Of a stretch of 64,000 nt of DNA, positions 43,755 through 52,454 are shown in pieces (positions within the stretch are counted from its first letter, which is position 1; every line of letters starts with the position of its first letter). The notes under the pieces are model-generated. The model was not told the origin of the DNA, ran no database searches, and worked only from the letters and a program-made list of their open reading frames with translations. The translations under genes were made by a program, and so were the position numbers. The stretch is from positions 3,119,700-3,183,699 of the forward strand of contig AP014683.1 of assembly GCA_000828975.1 (NCBI GenBank). The letters are read 5' to 3'. The DNA comes from Burkholderiales bacterium GJ-E10 (GTDB lineage: Bacteria > Pseudomonadota > Gammaproteobacteria > Burkholderiales > Burkholderiaceae_F).

Positions 43755-45094
43755 CAGGCTGTTGAAATTCGCCCCTCTGAGCGAGAACTTTGCATCGTGA
43801 ACGCGCCGCTGATCAACGATTCCGCATGTTCGGTCCATGTTTTTGGACCCCGGAACCGGTATCGTCGCGCCCAGGTTGCTCGATTTCTTGCATCACCGGG
43901 CTCCTTGAACTGCAAATTCGGGTACCTCCGACAGTATTCGGCCCATCCGGACGATGTTGCTCGCCAACATGTTCAGTTTGAACTGGTGGTCGACGCGCCG
44001 GATTCCGCGGAACATGGTCTGCCGTATCCGGCCGACTGTCTTGGCCCAACCGAAGTGCTCTTCGATTCGCTTGCGAATCCGTTGGCTGACTTCGTACCCC
44101 GCGTGACGGGATGTCCGCGCATCGATCGCGCTGCCACCAGGACGTCCCACATTCATCGCCACATGCGGCGTAACGTTGGCAAGTCGGCAGGATTCGACGA
44201 ACCCTGCCGTGTCGTATGCCTTGTCCGCCGCCACGGTCTTGCGCTGCGTTCCGGGAACGGTTTCGATCATCGTCAGCGCCGCATCTCGTTCGGCAGTGCC
44301 ACCTGCGTGTGTGACGACCGCTCCGACAATGAGCCCGTTTCGGTTCTCCATCAGCGCGTGCCCCTGGTAGCAAAGGATCGCGGCAGTGTTGGAGCTTTTG
44401 CGAAACAGCCGTGCATCGGGATCCGTCGTGCTGGCATGCGTGTCGTTGCTGCGCGGACGTCCCTTCCAGTCGGTGTCGGCGTTGCGTCCGGGCGCGCTTG
44501 GCCCCCCGTCGCCTCCGTCCTTGGGTCGGAAACTCTTGTGGCTCGCCCACGCTTGCACCAGAGTTCCATCAACCGAGAAATGATCCTTCGAGAGCAATCC
44601 GTTCTTGTCGGCCAGCGACATCACCTCGGTGAAGAACTTCTCGACGGCCTCGTGCTCGATCAACCGGTCGCGGTTCTTCGAGAAAACGGAGTGGTCCCAG
44701 ACCGGATCGTCGATAGCCAGACCCACGAACCACCGGAACAGCAGGTTGTATCGGATCTGCTCCATGAGCTGCCGTTCGCTGCGAACCGAATAGAACAACT
44801 GGAGCAGCAACGCACGCATCAGTTTCTCGGGGGCAATCGAGGCACGGCCGGTACCAGCGTACATCTCATTGAACAAGTCGTTCAGTCCGGCGAGTGCTGT
44901 GTTCACAATGCCCTGAATTGGACGAAGCGGATGATCGGACGGAACGAAATCGTCGAGCTTTGCCATCAAGAACAACGCCTCTTGCATCCCGTCGCTACCG
45001 CGCATTGGTCCCGTCCTACTGGAGAATCGACAATGACTATTCAACGTTCGACAAGCCACTTCGCTGACACACTCAGCCGTTTTTCAACAGCCTG
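43755..45094 (-). mobile_element. IS5-family-like insertion sequence, copy 2 (inverted)
   Basis: The same 1340-bp element as at 12591-13930, in opposite orientation, with the same terminal repeat and CTAG on both sides (43751-43754 and 45095-45098). The translations of the frames I compared are identical to copy 1. The copies face each other across 13931-43754. Just outside this copy, GCGGCAG (43719-43725) and CTGCCGC (43736-43742) form a hairpin. It lies between the GST and dienelactone hydrolase genes and breaks no gene. Confidence 0.93.
43893..45005 (-). CDS. IS5-family DDE transposase (copy 2)
   Basis: 370 aa from the ATG at 45005 (a GTG at 45059 would give 388 aa), identical in sequence to copy 1, with the same DDE residues in HFSVDGTLVQAW, VAADKAYD and RKRIEEHFGWAKT. 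Intact, with no frameshift, so either copy could supply transposase for both. Confidence 0.93.
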   Translation of the reverse strand: MRGSDGMQEALFLMAKLDDFVPSDHPLRPIQGIVNTALAGLNDLFNEMYAGTGRASIAPEKLMRALLLQLFYSVRSERQLMEQIRYNLLFRWFVGLAIDDPVWDHSVFSKNRDRLIEHEAVEKFFTEVMSLADKNGLLSKDHFSVDGTLVQAWASHKSFRPKDGGDGGPSAPGRNADTDWKGRPRSNDTHASTTDPDARLFRKSSNTAAILCYQGHALMENRNGLIVGAVVTHAGGTAERDAALTMIETVPGTQRKTVAADKAYDTAGFVESCRLANVTPHVAMNVGRPGGSAIDARTSRHAGYEVSQRIRKRIEEHFGWAKTVGRIRQTMFRGIRRVDHQFKLNMLASNIVRMGRILSEVPEFAVQGAR

Positions 45095-45296
45095 CTAGGA
45101 TAGGCTTAGGGTGTTGGCGCCGATGCGATGTAGGCCAACGCGCCAGGCGAGGCGCTCACCAGGGAAACGTCCCGATTGGTAATGCAGATCAAAGGCCTAC
45201 ATCGAACCGGGTTGCTCGCGGTTGGATCAGCACCAAACGCCCAAATTGCTCAAACTGCCGTCGGCGGCAACCGTCGCCAATGCACACTGGAGAACA

Positions 45297-45992
45297 ATGA
45301 TGAGTGGAATGATCAGCTACACACGGCCGGACGGCAAAGCCTCAAGCGGCTATATGGTGGAACCGACTCAGGGCAGCAAAGCGCCGGGGGTTGTGGTGAT
45401 CCAGGAGTGGTGGGGTCTCGACGACCAGATCAAGGGCGTCGCCGAAAGGCTGGCCGCCCGAGGGTATCGGGCACTGGTTCCTGACCTCTATCGCGGCAAG
45501 CTTGCGCTTGAGGCGAACGAAGCCGAACATCTGATGAACGGCTTGGATTTCGCCGATGCGGCCAGTCAGGACATTCGCGGTGCAGTGCAGTACCTCAAAG
45601 CGACTGGCAGCTCGAAGGCGGGCGTGATGGGCTACTGCATGGGCGGTGCACTGACACTGCTTGCTTCGGTTTTTGTTCCTGAAAGCGACGCTAACGCGAC
45701 TTGGTACGGCTATCCGCCACTCGAATACGTCGACGCCAGCAAGATCAAGGCGCCGCTGCTGGGCCACTGGGGCACCCAGGACCAGTTCTTCGCCATCAAC
45801 GGTGTGGACATGCTGGAAGAAAGGCTCAAGGCAGCAAACGCGAAGTACGAGTTCCACCGCTACGACGCCAAGCATGCTTTCGCGAACGAGGAATCCGACG
45901 CGCGCAACATGCCGCCGCTCGGCTACAACCCTGAGGCCGCGAAACTTGCCTGGGACCGAACAATGGCGTTCTTCCAAGAAAATTTGTGCTGA
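45297..45992 (+). CDS. Dienelactone hydrolase family protein
   Basis: A 231-aa alpha/beta hydrolase with a cysteine nucleophile: GVMGYCMGGALTLL, acid in GHWGTQDQFF, and His in RYDAKHAFANEE; VVIQEWWGLDDQIKGVAERL is the family N-terminus. ATG 45297 is preferred, with GGAG nearby; longer frames start at 45222. Relatives open dienelactones in chloroaromatic degradation, but many act elsewhere. It directly follows the second IS, with no related pathway genes beside it, and its codon use seems less GC-extreme than neighbours, so it may have been acquired. Confidence 0.9.
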   Translation: MMSGMISYTRPDGKASSGYMVEPTQGSKAPGVVVIQEWWGLDDQIKGVAERLAARGYRALVPDLYRGKLALEANEAEHLMNGLDFADAASQDIRGAVQYLKATGSSKAGVMGYCMGGALTLLASVFVPESDANATWYGYPPLEYVDASKIKAPLLGHWGTQDQFFAINGVDMLEERLKAANAKYEFHRYDAKHAFANEESDARNMPPLGYNPEAAKLAWDRTMAFFQENLC

Positions 45993-46262
45993 AGCCTGGC
46001 CGCCCGACGCAGCGATGGCGTGCGGTGGCAGCGTATTGGTCGACTGAAGAACTTCCAGCGCAGCGCCAATGTTGGTCTTTTGGGTGTGGCCATCGGGCGG
46101 CTGCACCGGGGCGATTGGGAACTCTGGGCCAACGAGTTCGAACGCCGAGAAGGGGATGCCCGGCGATTCGCCTGCGAGCGCATCACGGAAAACCAGGGAT
46201 CCTGGACCCGGCGTCGTGCAGTTCCCGCTCGCTCGCCCGCGTAAGGCGGTGCCGCACCGTCG

Positions 46263-47543
46263 TTACAGCATCCCCGCCGCCACGGTGTCGTTGTGCGCCG
46301 GATCGATGAGGATGAAGCTGCCCGTCGCGCGGAACTCCTCGTACCGGTCGGCGGCGATCGGGGTCTGCGTGCCGAGCGCCAGGCGGACGATGTCGTTGGG
46401 TTCGACCCGCGCCTCGCCGGTCTCCCAATCCAGCGTCTCGATGTTCAGGCGCGCATGCACGGCGCCGACGCGCACCCGCGTTTCGCGGGTGGCCTGCCGG
46501 AGCAGGTATTCGCGGCGCGGATCGAGCGGCTGCTGGCCGAGCCAGCAGACCATCGCTTCGGTGCCGGCGCGAGCGGCCTGCGGGGCGTGTTCCGGATCCA
46601 CGAGCAGATCGCCGCGGGAGATGTCGATCTCGTCGGCGAGCGAAATCAGTACGGACTCGCCCGCCACCGCGCGGTCGCGGGCTTCGGTGCCGATGGCGAT
46701 GGCCTGAACCCGCGATCGGGCGCCGGACGGAAACACGGCGATCTCGTCCCCGACCGAGACCGTGCCGGACTCGACCCGTCCCGCGTAGCCGCGGAAGTCC
46801 GCCTGCGAGGGACGGCACACCCACTGGACCGGGAAGCGCAGCGGCGCTTCGGCGTCGGCTTCGCGCGCCGGCGCCGATTCCAGCAGCTGGATCAGGGTCG
46901 GTCCCTCGTACCACGCCAGTTCCGGCGCCCGGTCCACCACGTTCGCACCGGTCAGCGCGGACAGCGGGATGTAGTCGACCTGCACGTGCAGGGAAGGATG
47001 GCGTTCGAGCCAGGCGCGGAATTCGGCGGTGATCTCCGCGAACCGCTCCTGCGCGTGCTCGACGAGATCCATCTTGTTCACGGCGACGATGAGGTGATGG
47101 ACACCGAGCAGGCCGGCGATCGTCGCATGCCGGCGCGTCTGGGCGAGGATGCCCTTGCGCGCGTCGACCAGCAGGACCGCGGCGTCCGCCGTGGAGGCGG
47201 CGGTGACCATGTTGCGCGTGTACTGCACGTGGCCGGGACTGTCGGCGATGATGAACTTGCGGCGCGCGGTGGCGAAGTAGCGGTAGGCGACGTCGATCGT
47301 GATGCCCTGCTCGCGTTCGGCGACCAGCCCGTCGGTGAGCAGCGACAGGTCGAGCGCCGAGAGCCCGCGGCGTTGCGCGTTGTGCTCGAGCGTCGCCAGC
47401 GTGTCGGAGAGCAGCGCCTTGGTGTCGTACAGCAGGCGGCCGATCAGCGTGCTCTTGCCGTCGTCGACGCTGCCGCAGGTGAGAAAGCGCAGCACGCCGA
47501 GGTCTTCGGTGGAATGTCCTTGCGGTATGGCGTCGCGTTTCAT
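46263..47543 (-). CDS. cysN: Sulfate adenylyltransferase subunit 1 (GTPase)
   Basis: GTP-driven partner of CysD in forming adenosine 5'-phosphosulfate. EF-Tu-like GTPase: P loop TCGSVDDGKSTLIGRLL, GITIDVAYRYF, DSPGHVQYTRNM and NKMDL. At 426 aa it has the two beta-barrel domains and no fused CysC kinase. The ATG at 47543 shares one base with the cysD stop. Last gene of the sulfate assimilation run. Confidence 0.96.
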   Translation of the reverse strand: MKRDAIPQGHSTEDLGVLRFLTCGSVDDGKSTLIGRLLYDTKALLSDTLATLEHNAQRRGLSALDLSLLTDGLVAEREQGITIDVAYRYFATARRKFIIADSPGHVQYTRNMVTAASTADAAVLLVDARKGILAQTRRHATIAGLLGVHHLIVAVNKMDLVEHAQERFAEITAEFRAWLERHPSLHVQVDYIPLSALTGANVVDRAPELAWYEGPTLIQLLESAPAREADAEAPLRFPVQWVCRPSQADFRGYAGRVESGTVSVGDEIAVFPSGARSRVQAIAIGTEARDRAVAGESVLISLADEIDISRGDLLVDPEHAPQAARAGTEAMVCWLGQQPLDPRREYLLRQATRETRVRVGAVHARLNIETLDWETGEARVEPNDIVRLALGTQTPIAADRYEEFRATGSFILIDPAHNDTVAAGML

Positions 47544-48493
47544 CAGAAGTATCCTTCGCGCTTGCGTTGTTCCATCGAGGCTTCGGACGTCTTGTCGTCC
47601 ATGCGGGTCGCACCGCGTTCGGTGAGCGTCGCATCCATCGTTTCCGCCACGATCTCGTCGTAATTGGCCGCGGTCGATTCGACCGGGCAGGTGCAGGAGA
47701 TGTCGCCGACGGTGCGGAAGCGCACGCTGACCGTCTCGACCGTCTCCCCTTCCTTCGGCGGGGTGAGCGGCGTGACCGGAACCAGGGCGCCGTTGCGGCG
47801 GACCACCTGACGCGGGTGGGCGAAGTAGAGCGAGGGCACTTCCAGCTCCTCCCGGGCGATGTATTGCCACACGTCGGTTTCCGTCCAGTTGCTGATCGGG
47901 AATACGCGCATGTGCTCACCGGGCGCAACCCGCGCGTTGTAGAGGTTCCAGAGTTCCGGGCGCTGGTTCTTCGGATCCCATTGCCCCCAGCCGTCGCGGA
48001 AGCTGAATACGCGCTCCTTGGCGCGCGCCTTTTCCTCATCGCGACGGGCGCCGCCGATGCAGGCGTCGAAGCCGAATTCCGCGATCGCGTCGAGCAGGGT
48101 CACCGACTGGTGCTTGTTGCGCGACTCGTCGGCGCTGCGCAGCACGATCCGGCCCCGCGCGATCGAATCGTCGATGGTGCGGACGATGAGGCGCTCGCCC
48201 AGCTCGGCGGCCCGCCGGTCGCGGAATTCGATCACTTCGGGAAAATTGTGGCCGGTGTCGACGTGCAGCAGCGGAAACGGGAAGCGCGCCGGCCGGAACG
48301 CCTTGGTGGCGAGGTGCAGCAGGACGATGGAGTCCTTCCCGCCGGAAAACAGCAGCGCCGGTTGCGCGCATTGCCCGGCAACCTCGCGCAGGATGTGGAT
48401 GGCCTCCGACTCGAGCCAGTCGAGATGGGACAGGCGAACGGGTGCTGCGGAAGGGCTCCCGCCCTTTGGCAGCGGCGCGGCGACGAAACTCAT
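47543..48493 (-). CDS. cysD: Sulfate adenylyltransferase subunit 2
   Basis: ATP-pyrophosphatase-fold subunit that makes APS from ATP and sulfate. The PP motif is LLFSGGKDSIVLLHLA; HVDTGHNFPEVIEFRD and GGARRDEEKARAKERVFSFR follow; the C-terminus RKREGYF is conserved. The ATG at 48493 gives 316 aa and overlaps the cysH stop (ATGA). Confidence 0.96.
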   Translation of the reverse strand: MSFVAAPLPKGGSPSAAPVRLSHLDWLESEAIHILREVAGQCAQPALLFSGGKDSIVLLHLATKAFRPARFPFPLLHVDTGHNFPEVIEFRDRRAAELGERLIVRTIDDSIARGRIVLRSADESRNKHQSVTLLDAIAEFGFDACIGGARRDEEKARAKERVFSFRDGWGQWDPKNQRPELWNLYNARVAPGEHMRVFPISNWTETDVWQYIAREELEVPSLYFAHPRQVVRRNGALVPVTPLTPPKEGETVETVSVRFRTVGDISCTCPVESTAANYDEIVAETMDATLTERGATRMDDKTSEASMEQRKREGYF

Positions 48494-49209
48494 GCGAATT
48501 CTCCGGTTGGATTGCCCGCCGCGGCAGGTTGGCCGGCAGCGGGTTTGCGATGCAGACCGCATTCCTTGGACTCCGGGTTCTCCCACCACCAGCGGCCGGC
48601 GCGGGTGTCCTCGCCGACGGCGATGGCGCGCGTGCAGGGCGCGCAGCCGATGCTGGGGTAGAAGCGGTCGTGCAGTTCGTTATACGGCACGTCGTGGGTG
48701 CGGATGTAGCCCCAGACCTGCGCTTCGGTCCAGTCGTGCAGGGGGTTGAACTTGTCCAGCCCGCGCTCGGCGTCGAATTCCCGCGCCGGCAACCGTGTCC
48801 GGGTGACCGCCTGCTGGGCGCGCATGCCGGTGACCCAGGCGCGTTTGCCGGCGAGCGCGCGGGCGAGCGGCTCGACCTTGCGCACCGCGCAGCACGCCTT
48901 GCGGTTGTCCACCGACGCATAAAAACCGTTGATACCGTTGGCGGCCACCAGCCGCCGCAACGCATCGGCGTCCGGAGCCCAGGTCTGGAAGCATCTGCCG
49001 TAGCGTTCCTCGACCCGTTGCATCAGGGTGTGGGTCTCTTCCGGCAGGCGTCCGGTGTCGAGCGTGAAAATGTCGATGGCGAGCGCATGGCGGCGGATGA
49101 GGTCGAGCAGAACCATGTCCTCCGCGCCGAAGCTCGTCGAAAAGGCGGCGGGCGCCTGGTCGGCGGCCTGGCGCAGCAGCGCCAATGCGGAATCGATCTG
49201 TCCGTTCAT
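48490..49209 (-). CDS. cysH: Adenylyl-sulfate (APS) reductase, assimilatory, [4Fe-4S] type
   Basis: Reduces APS to sulfite. 239 aa. The cysteine pairs that bind the 4Fe-4S cluster are in NRKACCAVRKVEPL and YPSIGCAPCTRAI; the catalytic Cys is in KECGLH. These pairs mark the APS-using form; the absence of a cysC gene in the window agrees. Overlaps its neighbours by 4 nt on each side. Confidence 0.93.
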   Translation of the reverse strand: MNGQIDSALALLRQAADQAPAAFSTSFGAEDMVLLDLIRRHALAIDIFTLDTGRLPEETHTLMQRVEERYGRCFQTWAPDADALRRLVAANGINGFYASVDNRKACCAVRKVEPLARALAGKRAWVTGMRAQQAVTRTRLPAREFDAERGLDKFNPLHDWTEAQVWGYIRTHDVPYNELHDRFYPSIGCAPCTRAIAVGEDTRAGRWWWENPESKECGLHRKPAAGQPAAAGNPTGEFA

Positions 49210-49796
49210 GCCCGAGCCTCCGCCTGCCGGAACCGCGGCAGCGGTTGATCCACGGCGCCTTGATAGCTGCCCGAAAAGACCGTGAATCCACGCAGCGCCG
49301 TTTCGGGGTCGCGGTCGGCGCGCAGCACGAAGGTGTCGAAGCCTACGCGGCGCAGCGCGAACAATTGATCCTGCAGGACGTCGCCGAATGCGCGCAACTC
49401 GCCGCGCCAGCCGTGGCGGCTGCGCAGCAGAGCGGCCGTCGAGTACCCGCGCCCATCGGTGAATTTCGGGAAATGCACGCCGATGACCTGGATCCGGGGA
49501 AACAGCGCGACGGCGCGCTCCGGCTCATCGGTCGGACCGAGCCAGACGCCGATGCGGCCCAGTTCCGGCAGGCGTTCGGCATGCGCCAGCGCCCGGTCGA
49601 GGGGCAGCAGGAGCGGATGGCTGTGCGGGACGCCGCCCGGCGAGAACTCGTCGATGATGTGCTCCTCGTCGACTTCGCGGCGGATCTCCCCCCAGCGTGC
49701 GTCGTGTTCCACGACGTGCCAATCGTCGTCGGCGATCTGCGGCACGCCGTCGACGAGCCGGATGATGCGCTGCGGGGCGGTACGGGCTTCAGACAT
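49206..49796 (-). CDS. DUF934 protein of the sulfate reduction operon
   Basis: A 196-aa DUF934 protein (FPKFTDGRGYSTAALLRSRHG, GDVLQDQLFALRRVGFDTFV). It stands between cysI and cysH in many proteobacteria and is presumed to assist the sulfite reductase, perhaps as an electron-transfer or assembly factor, but the biochemistry is unproven. ATG 49796 lies inside the end of cysI (8-nt overlap). Confidence 0.9.
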   Translation of the reverse strand: MSEARTAPQRIIRLVDGVPQIADDDWHVVEHDARWGEIRREVDEEHIIDEFSPGGVPHSHPLLLPLDRALAHAERLPELGRIGVWLGPTDEPERAVALFPRIQVIGVHFPKFTDGRGYSTAALLRSRHGWRGELRAFGDVLQDQLFALRRVGFDTFVLRADRDPETALRGFTVFSGSYQGAVDQPLPRFRQAEARA

Positions 49797-51495
49797 TGGC
49801 AACTTCCTCCGCGGTTTCCTGCGACGGGTACACCGCCATTTTGAACGGCGCGACGCCGACGCGCTCGAGGGTGTCGATGAATCGCTCGTCGGGGTTGCGC
49901 AGCGCCACGTACAGATCGAGGACGGTGGCGACGACCCCGGGAATCTCCGAGGCGGCGAACGCCCGGCCGAGCACGGCGCCGATCCGGGTCGAAGCCGGGT
50001 CGGCGCCGACCTTCCCGCCCAGGGTGACCTGGTAGAACTCCTCGCCGTGCTTGTCCACGCCCAGGATGCCGATGTTGCCGACGTGGTGGTGACCGCAGGA
50101 GTTGATGCAGCCGGAAATGTTCAGGCTGATGTCCCCCAGATCGTGGACGTAGTCGAGATCGTCGAAGCGATCGCGGATCGCGGTGGCGATGGGGATGGAC
50201 TTGGCGTTGGCGAGGGCGCAGAAGTCGCCGCCGGGGCAGCAGATGATGTCGGTGAGCACGCCGATGTTCGGCGTCGCCAGGCCCCGCGCACGCAGCGCTT
50301 CCCATAGCGCGAAAAGATCTTCCTGGTCGACATCGGCGAGCACGAGGTTCTGCTCGTGGGTGACCCGCACCTCGCCGAAGCTGTAGGCGTCCGCCAGGTC
50401 GGCGATCGCATCCATTTCCGCCGCGTCCGCATCGCCCGGCGCCTTGCCGTTGCGCTTGAGCGAGAGCGTGACCGACGCGTAGCCGGGAACGCGATGCCCC
50501 CGCACGTTGCGGGCGCGCCAGCGGGCGAAGCCGGGGTGTTGCGCGTCGAGCGCGCGCAGCGCCTCGGCAGCCGCTTCGAGGGCGTCGGGCGATTTCCGCT
50601 CGGTTCGCGGCGGCGCGAAGCCTTCTGCGATGCGCGCCAGTTCCGCGGCGGTGGCCGTTGCCGGACCGTCTTCCAGGTGCGCGAACTCGGCGTCGACCTG
50701 ACGTGCGAATTCCTCCGCGCCCAGGGCGCGCACGAGGATCTTGATCCGCGCCTTGTAGGCGTTGTCGCGGCGGCCATGGCGGTTGTACACCCGCAGCAGC
50801 GCTTCGGTGTAGGTCGTCAGATGGCGCCACGGCAGTCCGCGGCGCACGATGACCCCCAGGATCGGCGTGCGCCCCAGCCCGCCGCCCGCGAGCACGTCGG
50901 CCACGACTTCGCCCCGGTCGTCGCGCCGCAGATAGAAGCCCAGGTCGTGGACCGGCACGGCCGCGCGGTCCGCCGCCGTGCCGCTGAACGCGATCTTGAA
51001 CTTGCGCGGCAGGAAGGCGAACTCGGGATGAAACGTCGACCACTGCCGCAGCAGCTCGCAATACGGCCGCGGGTCGACGGTTTCGTCGGGGGCCACGCCC
51101 GCGAACGGATCGGTGGTGATGTTGCGCACGCAATTGCCGGAAGTCTGGATCGCGTGCATCTCCACCGACGCCAGGGCGGCGAGGATGTCGGGCACCTCTT
51201 CGAGCTTCACCCAGTTGAACTGGATGTTCTGGCGGGTGCTGAAATGCCCCGTGCCGCGATCCCAGGTGCGGGCGATGTGCGCGAGCACGCGGAGCTGGTG
51301 CGCCGCGAGCAATCCGTAGGGAATGGCGATGCGCAGCATCGGCGCGTGCCGCTGGATGTAGACGCCGTTCTGCAGCCGCAGCGGGCGCAGTTCGTCGTCG
51401 CTCAGCGCGCCGTCTTTCCAGCGTTCCACCTGGTCGCGGAATTGCGCCACGCGCTCGTGCAACATTTGCCGGTCGAATTCGGTATAGCGGTACAT
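49789..51495 (-). CDS. cysI: Sulfite reductase, siroheme/[4Fe-4S] subunit
   Basis: Reduces sulfite to sulfide with siroheme. 568 aa, two ferredoxin-like half domains: FSTRQNIQFNWVKLEEVPDI and TSGNCVRNITTDPFAG in the first, then the cluster cysteines in DIICCPGGDFCALANAKS and NISGCINSCGHHHVGNIG. No CysJ flavoprotein is adjacent, so electrons may come from ferredoxin or another donor. Siroheme would come via CobA and the CbiX-like chelatase encoded in the window. Confidence 0.93.
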   Translation of the reverse strand: MYRYTEFDRQMLHERVAQFRDQVERWKDGALSDDELRPLRLQNGVYIQRHAPMLRIAIPYGLLAAHQLRVLAHIARTWDRGTGHFSTRQNIQFNWVKLEEVPDILAALASVEMHAIQTSGNCVRNITTDPFAGVAPDETVDPRPYCELLRQWSTFHPEFAFLPRKFKIAFSGTAADRAAVPVHDLGFYLRRDDRGEVVADVLAGGGLGRTPILGVIVRRGLPWRHLTTYTEALLRVYNRHGRRDNAYKARIKILVRALGAEEFARQVDAEFAHLEDGPATATAAELARIAEGFAPPRTERKSPDALEAAAEALRALDAQHPGFARWRARNVRGHRVPGYASVTLSLKRNGKAPGDADAAEMDAIADLADAYSFGEVRVTHEQNLVLADVDQEDLFALWEALRARGLATPNIGVLTDIICCPGGDFCALANAKSIPIATAIRDRFDDLDYVHDLGDISLNISGCINSCGHHHVGNIGILGVDKHGEEFYQVTLGGKVGADPASTRIGAVLGRAFAASEIPGVVATVLDLYVALRNPDERFIDTLERVGVAPFKMAVYPSQETAEEVANV

Positions 51496-51514
51496 GGTTG
51501 TCAGCGGGTTTCGT

Positions 51515-52354
51515 TCAAATCCAGAGTAGGCGGAGGCCGAGGAGCAACAGCATCGCCACCAGCGTCCAGCGCAGCGCGCGCTCCGGCAGGCGGCTCGACA
51601 CGCCGGCGCCGAAGCGGATCGCGGGCAGGGAACCGAGGAGCAGGCCCAGCAGCATCGTGCCGTTCACGGTGCCCAGGGCGGCATGCCCGAGCCCGGCGAT
51701 CAGCGTGAGGGGCACCGCATGGGCGAGATCCGCGGCGATCAGCTGGCGGGCCGGAACCGCGGGATACAGGAAAAAGAGCGCGACGGTGCCGATCGCTCCC
51801 GCCCCCACCGAGGTGACGGTCACGAGCACGCCGATCAGCGCACCGACGGCGATCGTGGCGAGGGCGCGCCCGGAATCGGCACCCGGCAGCGCGTCGAGCA
51901 CCGGCCGTCCCGGCCCTGCCGTCGCCGCCGCCAGCGGCGCGGCGGCGGCGCGCAGGCCCAGCGACTGGATCTGGACGCGGAAGGCGAGGGCTCCGGCGGT
52001 GAGCAGCAATGCGATGCCGAGGGCAGGCTGCACCACCGCCGCATATTGGGCCGAATAGGCCGCGGCGTCGGGATGCCATTGGTGGATCGCAAACAGCGTG
52101 GCCAAGGCCGCGGGGACCGATCCGGCAGCCATCCGCAGCGGGATCGCCCAGGGGACGATTCCGCTGCGGGCGTAGCTGCGGACGCCGGCGGACTTGGTGA
52201 TCGCGGCGAACAGCAGGTCGGTGCCGACGGCGACCTGCGGCGGCACGCCGAGCAGCAGCGTGAGCAGGGGCGTCATGAGCGATCCGCCACCGACGCCCGT
52301 GGCGCCGACGACGAACCCGACTACCGCTCCGCTAAGGATGAACTGCAACAGCAC
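51515..52354 (-). CDS. Sulfite exporter TauE/SafE family protein
   Basis: A 279-aa membrane protein of about eight helices; FILSGAVVGFVVGATGVGGGSLMTPLL is summarised by the motif VGATGVGGGS, and a repeat lies in VTVTSVGAGAIG. The GTG at 52354 is chosen because GGAGG stands 6 nt before it; a TTG at 52378 has no such site. First gene of the run ending in cysN, with only 19 nt before cysI, so it could relieve sulfite made by the pathway. The family also transports other organosulfur compounds. Confidence 0.9.
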   Translation of the reverse strand: MLLQFILSGAVVGFVVGATGVGGGSLMTPLLTLLLGVPPQVAVGTDLLFAAITKSAGVRSYARSGIVPWAIPLRMAAGSVPAALATLFAIHQWHPDAAAYSAQYAAVVQPALGIALLLTAGALAFRVQIQSLGLRAAAAPLAAATAGPGRPVLDALPGADSGRALATIAVGALIGVLVTVTSVGAGAIGTVALFFLYPAVPARQLIAADLAHAVPLTLIAGLGHAALGTVNGTMLLGLLLGSLPAIRFGAGVSSRLPERALRWTLVAMLLLLGLRLLWI

Positions 52355-52454
52355 CGCGACCCTCCGTAATGAACCCAAAGGGTACGGATGGACGCGGCGG
52401 CGGGGAACGAAGCGATTGCTATGCGGTTATGCGGTTACGGAATAACGGGTTGGA

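Noticed and set aside
46020-46244. 74-aa frame after the dienelactone hydrolase gene
   Set aside because: It has some protein-like character (LHRGDWELWANEFERREGD), but no ribosome site and no family recognised; possibly a remnant. The stretch 45993-46262 otherwise shows nothing.
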